Source: Micropterix aruncella (Eukaryota > Arthropoda > Insecta > Lepidoptera > Micropterigidae). From it: a stretch of DNA of 64,000 nt. The notes below the pieces were generated by a model. That model was not told the origin of the DNA and made no database searches. It was given only the letters and a program-made list of their open reading frames with translations. The stretch is taken from positions 58,762,533 through 58,826,532 of the forward strand of contig OX155980.1 in the NCBI GenBank assembly GCA_944548615.1, in the 5' to 3' direction. Made by a program: the position numbers and the translations under genes. Positions 36,560 to 50,515 of the stretch are shown here, piece by piece. Numbering within the stretch: the first letter of the stretch is position 1; each line of letters starts with the position of its first letter.

Positions 36560-36900
36560 GCTAGATTTTTTTGAGATGAAGACGTAAATATACATTTTGA
36601 GCCCCCTGAGACGATTAAGATTATTTCCAGATAGATGTTGGTCTCAGTGTCGGTATGTCTGTCTTAAGTATTCCTTCAAGATTGCGCCCAGAAGCTTAAT
36701 CCGATTGAGATGAAATTTGGTATGTTGGTATCATTTGGTCATTGCAGGAGTTGAAAAGATTGTAGTTAAAATCGGTCCACCAGAGGGCTCACAAGTTATA
36801 TATCAATCTCGAAATATTGGCGTTGAGACTTGATATTTGGTACACAGATTATATAAGTACACGGATATATAATCCACAGTAAGGAATTAAACTCTTATTA
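36560..36900 (+). repeat. Dispersed repeat family R-A, copy 8 (unit B)
   Basis: Forward R-A: GAGATGAAGACG, GAGACGATTAAGATTATTTC, CTTAATCCGATTGAGATGAA, GGTCCACCAGAGGGCTCACA and CTCGAAATATTGGCG. Copy 9 lies in unit C at about 40655-40995 and copy 10, reversed, at 58200-58545. Confidence 0.88.
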
Positions 36901-37424
36901 AATCATATTTACGTCCGATGTCGCCAACTGCTATCCGATGTCGGCCTTGTTGGGCCGAAATAACATTGTTAAATTTCTCTTGGAATATCTCATATATAAG
37001 CTATAGTAATAATATTTAAATTCCACAATACATTTTAATCAAATATTAACGCTGAGCCGCCAGAGGCTAGCCAAAAGACGAACCGCACCGCCGGAGATAG
37101 TTTTGTAACGGAATCCAAGCGGGTTCATCTGCCGGCTCATTGATCTATGAAAATAATATTTAAATTAAATCAGTCCTTGGCTACTTGCTGGGAAAGTTTT
37201 AATGTGGCGGAACCGATTTTTTTAAAATGTAGGTAATTTTTTGGCCGAAGATTACACTTTTGTTCTCTGAAATGGTTTCTTTGAAAAAGTTTATTGCGCA
37301 CACAATAAAGGTGGCCACATTTTCATTTTTACATATCGGATTTATAACCACAGTTGGCGGCATGGGGGGGGGGGGGGGGGGTAGAAGGGGGAGGGGCGGA
37401 AAAGGAGGTGGGGGGCGCTATAAA

Positions 37425-37570
37425 TAAAATTTATATAACCGGTAATATTCATACTGACTGGTGGAAATCAACTTTTGTAACGATCTCTAAAAATATAAAC
37501 GCCAAAATATGTAACGAACTTCGGACTATCAATGTCACGTCGCCAGTCCTGTTTTTATTCCAGCGAAGCA
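37425..37570 (+). pseudogene. RT fragment in unit B
   Basis: Reads INKIYITGNIHTDWWKSTFV and SKNINAKICNELRTINVTSP before passing into the repeat module, where the RT body is deleted compared with the longer relics at 19.2 and 34.0 kb. The open frame that starts in the poly-G tract is not a gene. Confidence 0.8.
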
Positions 37571-38205
37571 CCCCTACGGGATCAAAGAAAGGGGTGAAAT
37601 TCTGTAAAATGAAAAGTCGACACCGCTAAATCTACAGAGATCAAAAATTATATTCAAGCTACTCATTACATATGAAAAGTAATGACGTTCACATTTTTTT
37701 AGAAAACAACTTTGACGGGGTAAATAAAGGGATTAAAGCCTGTACGGAGATACCCAAAAGTTAGATCTTGAAAATCGAAAATTTGAAAAAGGTTTTATTT
37801 GATAATGGAGGGAAGCACCGAGAAGGGTTTTTTTTTATTCAACCCCCACGAAATGAAAGAAAAGAGTGACATTCTGTAGTATGGAAAATCGAAACTGCTG
37901 AAGCTACAGGCATCAAAATTTATATTTAAGCTAGTCATTTAAAATAAAATAATGGCATTCACAGTTTTTTTCAAAATCAACTGAGTTTTCTATAATATTT
38001 CAGTCAGTCGTAGTTAGTCCCTGAGTGTTAAAGAACGCATTGTGCAGATGAAGTCGCGGGCAACAGTTTGGTTATTCCTTGATTCAACTGCTTGTCAATG
38101 TAAGAGAACAACGTATGAAAAGGATTTTTTTTACCTAAATGATTGAACGCTAGAATTAATAGGTAGTGTCTGGAAATGCAAATAAACACCAAACTACTTA
38201 AATTA

Positions 38206-38263
38206 ACAACTCGATTCAAAATTCCACGTGAAGCGAGCTGCGTGGATTTTTGAATCGAGTTGT
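38206..38263. repeat. Recurrent hairpin, unit B
   Basis: Arms ACAACTCGATTCAAAA and TTTTTGAATCGAGTTGT flanking CCACGTGAAGCGAGCTGCGT. Equivalent hairpins are in unit C (42299-42356) and the F arm (56251-56308). Confidence 0.88.
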
Positions 38264-38638
38264 CAGGATTCATTCAAAAGCAGCTGTTTTCAGTCATCAG
38301 GGACTACTTTTGTAATTATTTTCCAAACATTATGGCTTGATACATTGATACCATCACCGCGACGGCTTTCCCATATTAGATTGTATTACCAGATTCGCGG
38401 AGCTGTTCTTCAATTTAAAAACTATAAAATGATTTTCTGTGCATATGCCCGTCTCCGTCTCGGTCTAACCGGTTTTGAATTATCCGACGATTCTACGAGC
38501 ACCCTCACTCAAAAAAGTTTGAATAATTTTATTCTCATTTTAAAGAAGGACTACATTTCTGTAGCTCATTTCTCTAGCTCCGTTTTGAATAGTTTTGTTC
38601 GTTTTAACGCAAAAAATATGAATAACAAAAATAGATGA
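38228..38638 (+). CDS. Unassigned 136-codon frame in unit B
   Basis: An open frame starting inside the hairpin and running opposite to the zinc-finger gene. The predicted protein has no recognised domain; a central part reads RLYYQIRGAVLQFKNYKM and ARLRLGLTGFELSDDS. It is also open in unit C (42321-42731) and the F arm (55876-56286, minus), but those are near-identical copies and give little independent support. It may be chance or a captured fragment. No function is proposed. Confidence 0.22.
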   Translation: MKRAAWIFESSCQDSFKSSCFQSSGTTFVIIFQTLWLDTLIPSPRRLSHIRLYYQIRGAVLQFKNYKMIFCAYARLRLGLTGFELSDDSTSTLTQKSLNNFILILKKDYISVAHFSSSVLNSFVRFNAKNMNNKNR

Positions 38639-39304
38639 TAAAATGAACGCAATTTCATGAACTAAACCAAGAGGGCAAAATTTGTCTGGCATAAGGGTAA
38701 GCTTGGCCACATCAAAATATTTTCTTCCCTTTCCAATTAATTTCTACTCCTGATGGCCAGACTGTAATTGAGACCAGCATTTTTAGCACATAATAATTAT
38801 GGTCAATGGTTCTAATAATTGCAAAATTCCATTAAAACGCTTTAGAATTTAATCATTATAACCAATGCTGCGTGTATTTTATTTAAATGTACGAGTACAA
38901 TCATTTGTGTTCATTGTCCGAAGTTCGATTGCATTATGCAAATTAATAATATTTTAATTTCTCATAAACGTCAGTCAAAGGCATATTCAACCACTGTTTC
39001 GAGGAAAATGAACGAGCACAATTCTCACTCCATCCCTGAATGTCCTGTGAACTGGGTCTATATATAGTTTCAAATCCCTTTAACTTCTAAAAGCACAATG
39101 GCATGGGTTTTTCTCCGATACATGGGTTTTCTCCAATTTCCTGTGAACTGATTCTATGTACTTTCTTTCAAATGTACTTTCTGTGTAAAATTTCAATCGC
39201 ATTCCCCAGACGGGTATGTCTTCAATTTCCTGTGAACTGCGACTACATGTACTTTCAAAGCCGCTTGCCTTGTAAAATCGCGATCGCACTCCTCATATAT
39301 GTAA

Positions 39305-39829
39305 CTATTTGTTCAATTTCATGTGAACTGCAAGTATGTGTCTCTTCAAAGACCATTTCTGTGCAAAATTACGATAGCATTCTCCACATGAGTATTTCTT
39401 CAATTTTCTGTGAGCTACGTCTACATGACCTTTTAAAATAAATTTCCTTGTAAAAGCGCGTCCGCATTCCTGACATAAGTATTTCTTCAATTTCATGTGA
39501 ACTTCATTTATATGTCGATTTAAAGTAACCTTTAAAGAGAACTCGCCGTCACACTGCAGACAAGCATGCGATTTGACACGTCCAATATTAAATCGTCTTT
39601 CACCATTATTACTGCTCCCAGAGGGTCCACTATCGATTGGTTCTGGCTTAATGTAACGATATTCGCCTTCGTAGAAATCGACTACGTTACCTCGGTTATC
39701 TGATATGAAGTCGCTCCGAGGTGTATTCATATCTGAATCGTTAGAATCGTTGACCTCTTCTTTGATGACGACATTTTCTTCAATCTTGACAGCAACGTTA
39801 CTATAATCGTCCACAATTGGATCGCTCAT
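39305..39829 (-). CDS. C2H2 zinc-finger protein, copy B (three fingers)
   Basis: 174 residues with the same N-terminus as copy A: VKIE, IKEE and IKPE sites, differences VNDSND and VDFYEG. Three fingers at about 90-111, 119-140 and 148-169 correspond to fingers 1, 3 and 5 of copy A; fingers 2 and 4 are gone as exact 29-codon units. All Cys/His ligands are present. The stop after KLNK is TAG, followed by GTTACATATATGAGG and finger remnants. Likely a nuclear DNA-binding protein if expressed; coding status is unproven. Confidence 0.78.
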   Translation of the reverse strand: MSDPIVDDYSNVAVKIEENVVIKEEVNDSNDSDMNTPRSDFISDNRGNVVDFYEGEYRYIKPEPIDSGPSGSSNNGERRFNIGRVKSHACLQCDGEFSLKVTLNRHINEVHMKLKKYLCQECGRAFTRKFILKGHVDVAHRKLKKYSCGECYRNFAQKWSLKRHILAVHMKLNK

Positions 39830-40346
39830 CTTAGTCTGAAGTAATTGACTGATTTAAAGTCAAATAATTGCAACTACACTGAGGTTAAGTCGCGAAGAAA
39901 TATGATTTATTGACAGCTGTCACTTTATCGAAGTTGACTTTGGGTAGTTTTGTTCATTGCCAGTGTTAACATTACTTACCCGGCTCACCATCCGACGAAG
40001 AAGGAAAGTATTTTGAGACGAATAGGATCGTTAATGTTTCTTTTACTAAACAGACTGCAACAAGATTTTAACGTTTGACGGTAAAAAGATTGATTTAAAC
40101 TGGTTATTCCACTTTTTCAAAAAATCTGAATTAGCAATCAGTCCGTTTTCTCCCTATTTCTTCCGTTTTAATTTCGTATAATCAGCGATTCGCATAGTCG
40201 GAGTTCGGATAATTGGAGTTTTACAATTATTGAATAATTATTTTTTTAGTTTTCAGTAGACTTGTTTCTAAGTCTGTTCATTCCTGAGGTTATCATAATT
40301 GTTCTAATTCTGTGACTTCTAAGTAGTTCTAATTCGGCTTGCAAAA
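39830..40346 (-). promoter_or_regulatory. Conserved upstream block of zinc-finger copy B
   Basis: In gene direction: pogo-like CCAATTATCCGAACTCCGAC (degenerate), TCCTTCTTCGTCGGATGG with GAGCCGGGTAAGTAATG (splice-donor-like), palindromic E-box GACAGCTGTC (39912-39921) and TTCAGACTAAG before the ATG. All are kept in the other copies. The CGACGAAGAAGGAAAGTA box resembles the start of R-A repeats. Confidence 0.45.
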
Positions 40347-43300
40347 TTTGACCTAAGCAAAATGACAAACATTGCAAGGTAAATAAGCTTGTAAATGATA
40401 GTATCTCTTTGAAGCTCTTTTTGACGTTCTTTACAAATGGCCTCCTGATATGTGTTTTAATACGCCGTTCAATAAAATGTGACAGAGTATGTTACTTCAC
40501 AGCAAGAAATTAAACTGAATTATTAACTGATGTTTGCTATCCGATGTCGCCCAACTAAGAAATGCATGTCCTTGAGCGAACATTAAAAAACAAAGAGTCA
40601 CAATGGTTTTCATAGGTATAAGAGTTATTATAAGAAGTAAGTATTTTGAAGGCGCTAGATTTTTTTGAGATGAAGACGTAAATATACATTTTGAGCCCCC
40701 TGAGACGATTAAGATTATTTCCAGATAGATGTTGGTCTCAGTGTCGGTATGTCTGTCTTAAGTATTCCTTCAAGATTGCGCCCAGAAGCTTAATCCGATT
40801 GAGATGAAATTTGGTATGTTGGTATCATTTGGTCATTGCAGGAGTTGAAAAGATTGTAGTTAAAATCGGTCCACCAGAGGGCTCACAAGTTATATATCAA
40901 TCTCGAAATATTGGCGTTGGGACTTGATATTTGGTACACAGATTATATAAGTACACGGATATATAATCCACAGTAAGGAATTAAACTCTTATTAAATCAT
41001 ATTTACGTCCGATGTCGCCAACTGCTATCCGATGTCGGCCTTGTTGGGCCGAAATAACATTGTTAAATTTCTCTTGGAATATCTCATATATAAGCTATAC
41101 TAGTAATATTTAAATTCCACAATACATTTTAATCAAATATTAACGCTGAGCCGCCAGAGGCTAGCCAAAAGACGAACCGTACCGCCGGAGATAGTTTTGT
41201 AACGGAATCCAAGCGGGTTCATCTGCCGGCTCATTGATCTATGAAAATAATATTTAAATTAAATCAGTCCTTGGCTACTTGCTGGGAAAGTTTTAATGTG
41301 GCGGAACCGATTTTTTTAAAATGTAGGTAATTTTTTGGCCGAAGATTACACTTTTGTTCTCTGAAATGGTTTGTTTGAAAAAGTTTATTGCGCACACAAT
41401 AAAGGTGGCCACATTTTCATTTTTACATATCGGATTTATAAACACAGTTGGCGGCATGGGGGGGGGGGGGGGGGTAGAAGGGGGAGGAGCGGAAAAGGAG
41501 GTGGGGGGCGCTATAAATAAAATTTATATAACCGGTAATATTCATACTGACTGGTGGAAATCAACTTTTGTAACGATCTCTAAAAAGATAAACGCCAAAA
41601 TATGTAACGAACTTCGGACTATCAATGTCACGTCGCCAGTCCTGTTTTTATTCCAGCGAAGCACCCCTACGGGATCAAAGAAAGGGGTGAAATTCTGTAA
41701 AATGAAAAGTCGACACCGCTAAAGCTACAGAGATCAAAAATTATATTCAAGCTACTCATTACATATGAAAAGTAATGACGTTCACATTTTTTTAGAAAAC
41801 AACTTTGACGGGGTAAATAAAGGGATTAAAGCCTGTACGGAGATACCCAAAAGTTAGATCTTGAAAATAGAAAATTTGAAAAAGGTTTTATTTGATAATG
41901 GAGGGAAGCACCGAGAAGGGTTTTTTTTTATTCAACCCCCACGAAATGAAAGAAAAGAGTGACATTCTGTAGTATGGAAAATCGAAACTGCTGAAGCTAC
42001 AGGCATCAAAATTTATATTTAAGCTAGTCATTTAAAATAAAATAATGGCATTCACAGTTTTTTTCAAAATCAACTGAGTTTTCTATAATATTTCAGTCAG
42101 TCGTAGTTAGTCCCTGAGTGTTAAAGAACGCATTGTGCAGATGAAGTCGCGGGCAACAGTTTGGTTATTCCTTGATTCAACTGCTTGTCAATGTAAGAGA
42201 ACAACGTATGAAAAGGATTTTTTTTACCTAAATGATTGAACGCTAGAATTAATAGGTAGTGTCTGGAAATGCAAATAAACACCAAACTACTTAAATTAAC
42301 AACTCGATTCAAAATTCCACGTGAAGCGAGCTGCGTGGATTTTTGAATCGAGTTGTCAGGAATCATTCAAAAGCAGCTGTTTACAGTCATCAGGGACTAC
42401 TTTTGTAATTATTTTCCAAACATTATGGCTTGATACATTGATACCATCACCGCGACGGCTTTCCCATATTAGATTGTATTACCAGATTCGCGGAGCTGTT
42501 CTTCAATTTAAAAACTATAAAATGATTTTCTGTGCATATGCCCGTCTCCGTCTCGGTCTAACCGGTTTTGAATTATCCGACGATTCTACGAGCACCCTCA
42601 CTCAAAAAAGTTTGAATAATTTTATTCTCATTTTAAAGAAGGACTACATTTCTGTAGCTCATTTCTCTAGCTCCGTTTTGAATAGTTTTGTTCGTTTTAA
42701 CGCAAAAAATATGAATAACAAAAATAGATGATAAAATGAACGCAATTTCATGAACTAAACCAAGAGGGCAAAATTTGTCTGGCGTAAGGGTAAGCTTTGC
42801 CACATCAAAATATTTTCTTCCCTTTCCAATTAATTTCTACTCCTGATGGCCAGACTGTAATTGAGACCAGCATTTTTAGCACATAATAATTATGGTCAAT
42901 GGTTCTAATAATTGCAAAATTCCATTAAAACGCTTTAGAATTTAATCACTATAACCAATGCTGCGTGTATTTTATTTAAATGTACGAGTACAATCATTTG
43001 TGTTCATTGTCCGAAGTTCGATTGCATTATGCACATTAATAATATTTTAATTTCTCATAAACGTCAGTCAAAGGCATATTCAACCACTGTTTCGAAGAAA
43101 ATGAACGAGCACAATTCTCACTGCATCCCTGAATGTCCTGTGAACTGGGTCTATATATAGTTTCAAATCCCTTTAACTTCTAAAAGCACAATGGCATGGG
43201 TTTTTCTCCGATACATGGGTTTTCTCCAATTTCCTGTGAACTGATTCTATGTACTTTCTTTCAAATGTACTTTCTGTGTAAAATTTCAATCGCATTCCCC

Positions 43301-44375
43301 AGACGGGTATGTCTTCAATTTCCTGTGAACTGCGACTACATGTACATTCAAAGCCGCTTGCCTTGTAAAATCGCGATCGCACTCCTCATATATGTAACTA
43401 TTTGTTCAATTTCATGTGAACTGCAAGTATGTGTCTCTTCAAAGACCATTTCTGTGCAAAATTACGGTAGCATTCTCCACATGAGTATTTCTTCAATTTT
43501 CTGTGAGCTACGTCTACATGACCTTTTAAAATAAATTTCCTTGTAAAAGCGCGTCCGCATTCCTGACATAAGTATTTCTTCAATTTCATGTGAACTTCAT
43601 TTATATGTCGATTTAAAGTAACCTTTAAAGAGAACTCGCCGTCACACTGCAGACAAGCATGCGATTTGACACGTCCAATATTAAATCGTCTTTCACCATT
43701 ATTACTGCTCCCAGAGGGTCCACTATCGATTGGTTCTGGCTTAATGTAACGATATTCGCCTTCGTAGAAATCGACTACGTTACCTCGGTTATCTGATATG
43801 AAGTCGCTCCGAGGTGTATTCATATCTGAATCGTTAGAATCGTTGACCTCTTCTTTGATGACGACATTTTCTTCAATCTTGACAGCAACGTTACTATAAT
43901 CGTCCACAATTGGATCGCTCATCTTAGTCTGAAGTAATTGACTGATTTAAAGTCAAATAATTGTAACTACACTGAGGTTAAGTCGCGAAGAAATATGATT
44001 TATTGACAGCTGTCACTTTATCGAAGTTGTCTTTGGGTAGTTTTGTTCATTGCCAGTGTTAACATTACTTACCCGGCTCACCATCCGACGAAGAAGGAAA
44101 GTATTTTGAGACGAATAGGATCGTTAATGTTTCTTTTACTAAACAGACTGCAACAAGATTTTAACGTTTGACGGTAAAAAGATTGATTTAAACTGGTTAT
44201 TCCACTTTTTCAAAAAATCTGAATTAGCAATTAGTCCGTTTTCTCCCTATTTCTTCCGTTTTAATTTCGTTTTACTGTTATTGAATAATTATTTTTTTAG
44301 TTTTCAGTAGACTTGTTTCTAAGTCTGTTCATTCCTGAGGTTATCATAATTGTTCTAATTCTGTGACTTCTAAGT
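40347..44375 (-). repeat. Amplicon unit C (second direct repeat)
   Basis: Same order as unit B, with a 17-G run. The hairpin, RT fragment (41518-41663) and 136-codon frame (42321-42731) are all at the +4093 position. It ends in its upstream block, where the CTCCAATTATCCGAAC stretch is deleted, a lesion shared with copy G. Confidence 0.9.
43398..43922 (-). CDS. C2H2 zinc-finger protein, copy C (three fingers)
   Basis: 174 residues, same predicted sequence as copy B as far as I can see, with silent or flanking differences only. Same three fingers, same SUMO-type motifs and same TAG stop. The upstream E-box palindrome is at 44005-44014. It is divergent from copy D, with spacer S between their upstream blocks. 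Confidence 0.78.
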   Translation of the reverse strand: MSDPIVDDYSNVAVKIEENVVIKEEVNDSNDSDMNTPRSDFISDNRGNVVDFYEGEYRYIKPEPIDSGPSGSSNNGERRFNIGRVKSHACLQCDGEFSLKVTLNRHINEVHMKLKKYLCQECGRAFTRKFILKGHVDVAHRKLKKYSCGECYRNFAQKWSLKRHILAVHMKLNK

Positions 44376-44700
44376 AATTATTTCTATGTGTTTTTTGTAA
44401 CACTTATACCTATTAAAACCAATGTGACTCTTTGTTTTTTAATGTTCGCTCAAGGACATGCATTTCTTAGTTGGGCGACATCGGATAGCAAACATCAGTT
44501 AATAATTCAGTTTAATTTCTTGCTGTGAAGTAACATACTCTGTCACATTTTATTGAACGGCGTATTAAAACACATATCAGGAGGCCATTTGTAAAGAACG
44601 TCAAAAAGAGCTTCAAAGAGATACTATCATTTACAAGCTTATTTACCTTGCAATGTTTGTCATTTTGCTTAGGTCAAATTTTGCAAGCCGAATTAGAACT
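44376..44700 (-). repeat. Spacer S between divergent copies C and D
   Basis: Reverse-oriented spacer: GTGTTTTTTGTAACACTT, CCAATGTGACTCTTTG, GGACATGCATTTCTTAGTTG, CAGGAGGCCATTTGTAAAG. No coding or element ends are recognised. It occurs six times in the window (one split), always next to a zinc-finger upstream block or an R-A repeat. Confidence 0.82.
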
Positions 44701-45208
44701 ACTTAGAAGTCACAGAATTAGAACAATTATGATAACCTCAGGAATGAACAGACTTATAAACAAGTCTAGTGAAAACTAAAAAAATAATTATTCAAATACA
44801 GTAAAATTCCAATTATCCGAACTTCGACTATCCAAATCGCTGATTATACGAAATTAAATCGGAAAAATATAGGCAGGAAACGGACTGATTGCTAATTCAG
44901 AATTTTTGGAAAACAAGGAATGACCAGTTTAAATCAATCTTTTTACCGTCAAACGTCACAATCTTGTTGCAGTCTGTTTAGTAAAAGAAACATTAACGAT
45001 CCTATTCGTCTCAGGGGGGGGTCAAAATACTTTCCTTCTTCGTCGGATGGTGAGCCGGGTAAGTAATTTTAACACTGGCAATGAACAAAACGACCCAAAG
45101 ACAACTTCGAGAAAGTGACAGCTGTCAATAAATCATATTTCTTCGCGATTTAACCTCATTGTAGTTGCAATTATTTGACTTTAAATCAGTCAAATACTTC
45201 AGACTAAG

Positions 45209-45820
45209 ATGAGCGATCCAATTGTGGACGATTATAGTAACGTTGCTGTCAAGATTGAAGAAAATGTCGTCATCAAAGAAGAGGTCGACGATTCTAACGA
45301 TTCAGATATGAATACACCTTGGAGCGACTTCATATCGGATAGCCGAGGTAACGTAGTCGAATTCTACGAAGGTGAATATCGTTACATTAAGCCAGAACCA
45401 ATCGATAGTGGACCCTCTCGGAGCAGTAATAATGGTGAAAGCCGATTTAATATTGGACGTGTCAAATTGCATGTTTGTCTGCAGTGTGATGGGGAGTTCT
45501 CTTTAAAGGCTACTTTAAATCGTCATATAAAGGAAGTTCACATGAAATTGAAGAAATACTTATGTGCTAAATGCGGACGCGCTTTTACAAGGAAATTTAT
45601 TTTAAAAGGTCATGTAGACGTAGCTCACAGAAAATTGAAGAAATACTCATGTGAGGAATGCGATTGCCATTTTACAAGGCAAATTGATTTGAAAGTACAT
45701 TTAGACGCAGTTCACAGGAAATTGAAGAAATACTCATGTGGAGAATGCTACCGTAATTTTGCACAGAAATGGTCTTTGAAGAGACACATACTTGCAGTTC
45801 ACATGAAATTGAACAAATAG
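45209..45820 (+). CDS. C2H2 zinc-finger protein, copy D (four fingers)
   Basis: 203 residues: N-terminus as in copy A but NTPWSD, SDSRGN and PSRSSNN; all three SUMO-type motifs kept. Four fingers correspond to fingers 1, 3, 4 and 5 of copy A, so it is exactly 29 codons shorter than A and 29 longer than B. All zinc ligands are present. The upstream block has a GGGGGGGTCAAAATACTTT variant, donor-like GTAAGTAA (GT at 45059) and the E-box palindrome (45117-45126). The stop is followed by remnants of further fingers to about 46220. Confidence 0.8.
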   Translation: MSDPIVDDYSNVAVKIEENVVIKEEVDDSNDSDMNTPWSDFISDSRGNVVEFYEGEYRYIKPEPIDSGPSRSSNNGESRFNIGRVKLHVCLQCDGEFSLKATLNRHIKEVHMKLKKYLCAKCGRAFTRKFILKGHVDVAHRKLKKYSCEECDCHFTRQIDLKVHLDAVHRKLKKYSCGECYRNFAQKWSLKRHILAVHMKLNK

Positions 45821-46584
45821 TTACATATATGAGGAGTACGATCGCGATTTTACAAGGCAAGCGGCTTTTAAAGTACATGGTAGTCGCAGTTCACAGGAAA
45901 TTGAAGACATACCCGTCTGGGGAATGCGATTGAAGTTTTACACAGAAAGTACATTTGAAATTACACATAGAATCAGTTCACAGGAAATTGGAGAAAACCT
46001 CATGTATCGGAGAAAAACGCATGCGATTGTGCTTTTAGAAGTCAAAGGGTTTTGAAACTACTTATAGACTCAGTTCACAGGAAATTCAGGGATGCAGTGA
46101 GAAATGTGCTCGTTCATTTTCCTCGAAACAGTGGTTGAAGTGGTTGAATATGCCTTTAACTGACGTTTATGAGAAATTAAAGAATTATTTATGTGCGAAA
46201 ATGCAATCGAACTTCGGGCAATGAACACAAATGATTGTACCCGTAAATAAAATATACGCAGCATTGGTTATAGTGAATAAATTCTAAAGCGTTTTAATAG
46301 AATTTTTCAATTATTAAAACCATTTACTATAATTATTTTTTCTTAAAAATGGTGGTCTCAATTACAGTCTGGCCATTAGAAGTGGAAATTAATTGTCATG
46401 GGAAGAAAATATTTTGATGTGGCAACGCTTACCCTTTTGTCACACCAATTTTGTACTCTTGGTTCAGTTCATGAAATTGCGTTCATTTTGTCATCTATTT
46501 TTGTTATTCATATTCTTTTGCAATAAAAACGGACAAAACTATTCGAAGCGGGGCTAGAGAAATGAGCTACAGAAATGTAGTCTG
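45821..46584 (+). pseudogene. Decayed finger array downstream of copy D and end of the D arm
   Basis: Remnants such as AVHRKLKTYPSGECD, FTQKVHLKLHIESVHRKLEK and IGEKRMRLC with stops and shifts. Amplicon homology ends abruptly after CTACAGAAATGTAGTC at about 46584. Confidence 0.7.
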
Positions 46585-46897
46585 AAATCACTTGTATACA
46601 ATCAGAGATTTTCTCCAGATATAAGTTAGGATTCTCCTGAAAAACACTCTCACTTTACCTATCCATAATTATCGTGACTGCATATATGGACCATGCTTGA
46701 TATCCTCCGTCATCTATCTTGGGTCAATGCATAATGCATACAACAAAACATTTTTTGCGTTTTAGATACCCCTTCTTGGCTGGCCCTTTGTAGGTCTGAG
46801 TTTCTTCTACAGACGTACCAATTGCATATGGAGTGGCTCCCCATTAGACGATGTCGGGATTTTCACTTACAAACCCTTCTTTCGTGTACTATTTTCT
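46585..46897. other. Unassigned DNA left of the Penelope-like element
   Basis: Single-copy sequence within this window. No coding or repeat signal recognised. Confidence 0.5.
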
Positions 46898-47002
46898 ACA
46901 ATTTTCCTAACTCATACTCAACTCGGTTGAGGGGGGGGGGGGGGTATATTCACATGTCAAGTAAATAACTCTGATGTTGTCTAAGGTGCAAAGACACAGA
47001 TT

Positions 47003-49942
<2,940 letters not shown>

Positions 49943-50075
49943 TCGGGTTTAAAAATCTAATCAGAGATAATTACTTGACATGTGAATATCCCTCCCCCCC
50001 CCCCCTCAATCGACTCCTTGATTATGCTTTTTATCCCATTCCTCCATTGGATATGAGCTGAGAAAATTGTAATTA

Positions 50076-50349
50076 ATGTCAGTTATTTTTAGTTTATTTC
50101 TAGTTTTATTTTCCTTATTATATTTATTATGTCATTGTACATATTTATTATGACCATTGCTTTACAAAAGATTCGCTTGTAATATATAAATTAGCATAAA
50201 CATTTAGTCACAATAACTATGGCGGTATTGTCGTATGATTATACTTCTTGGCGATTGCCTTGTTGTATTTTATAGTGTGTGCGATAAAGTCTTTCAAACA
50301 AATATTATTACGCATAATATGAAATCGAAGACTATCGTGGTTGTTTGAC
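50076..50349. other. AT-rich DNA right of the Penelope-like element
   Basis: T-rich and without coding signal. Ends at the foldback element. Confidence 0.5.
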
Positions 50350-50515
50350 ATTATAAATAAGATAAAATCGAATTTACCGCGTGAAGTTTGTTACATACGA
50401 CGTTTCGGCAATGTTGCGACCCTAGTCTACCCTAGACAACGGCCTTTGCAACAACGCCGAAACGTCGAGTATTACAAACTTCACGCAATAAATTCGTTTT
50501 TATCTTATTTATAAT
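50350..50515. mobile_element. Foldback element, ~70-bp arms
   Basis: Left arm ATTATAAATAAGATAAAATC...ACGTTTCGGCAATGTTGC and right arm GCAACAACGCCGAAACGT...TATCTTATTTATAAT are inverted repeats around a ~20-bp centre (GACCCTAGTCTACCCTAGAC). Single arms of this type are common in lepidopteran repeats, and one is at 28935. No coding; non-autonomous. Confidence 0.85.

Larger units (their letters stand above)
36254..40346 (-). repeat. Amplicon unit B (first of two 4,093-bp direct repeats)
   Basis: Order along the plus strand: spacer S, R-A, poly-G (18 G), RT fragment, module, hairpin, 136-codon frame, zinc-finger gene B (minus), upstream block. It repeats at a constant 4,093-4,094-bp offset as unit C. 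By eye I find roughly 25 single-base differences, a 1-bp change in the G-run and one ~40-bp deletion, so the duplication is young. Confidence 0.9.

Noticed and set aside
37354..37629. Glycine-rich 91-residue protein (also 41354-41722)
   Set aside because: The Gly run translates the poly-G tract; the rest is an RT fragment fused to repeat sequence.
39103..39441. Open frame antisense to zinc-finger copy B (likewise at 43196, 45672, 55147 and 59709)
   Set aside because: Mirror of the C2H2 coding and its decayed tail; no independent motif.
36254..44375. Units B and C as a simple assembly duplication of one locus
   Set aside because: Roughly 25 scattered base differences and a 40-bp indel separate them, so they are distinct sequences. 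A haplotype misjoin cannot be fully excluded without reads.
50430..50475. Hammerhead ribozyme in the CCGAAACGTCG sequence near the Penelope-like element
   Set aside because: The GAAAC core is there, but no CTGANGA box lies at a suitable distance on either strand, so the ribozyme core is incomplete.
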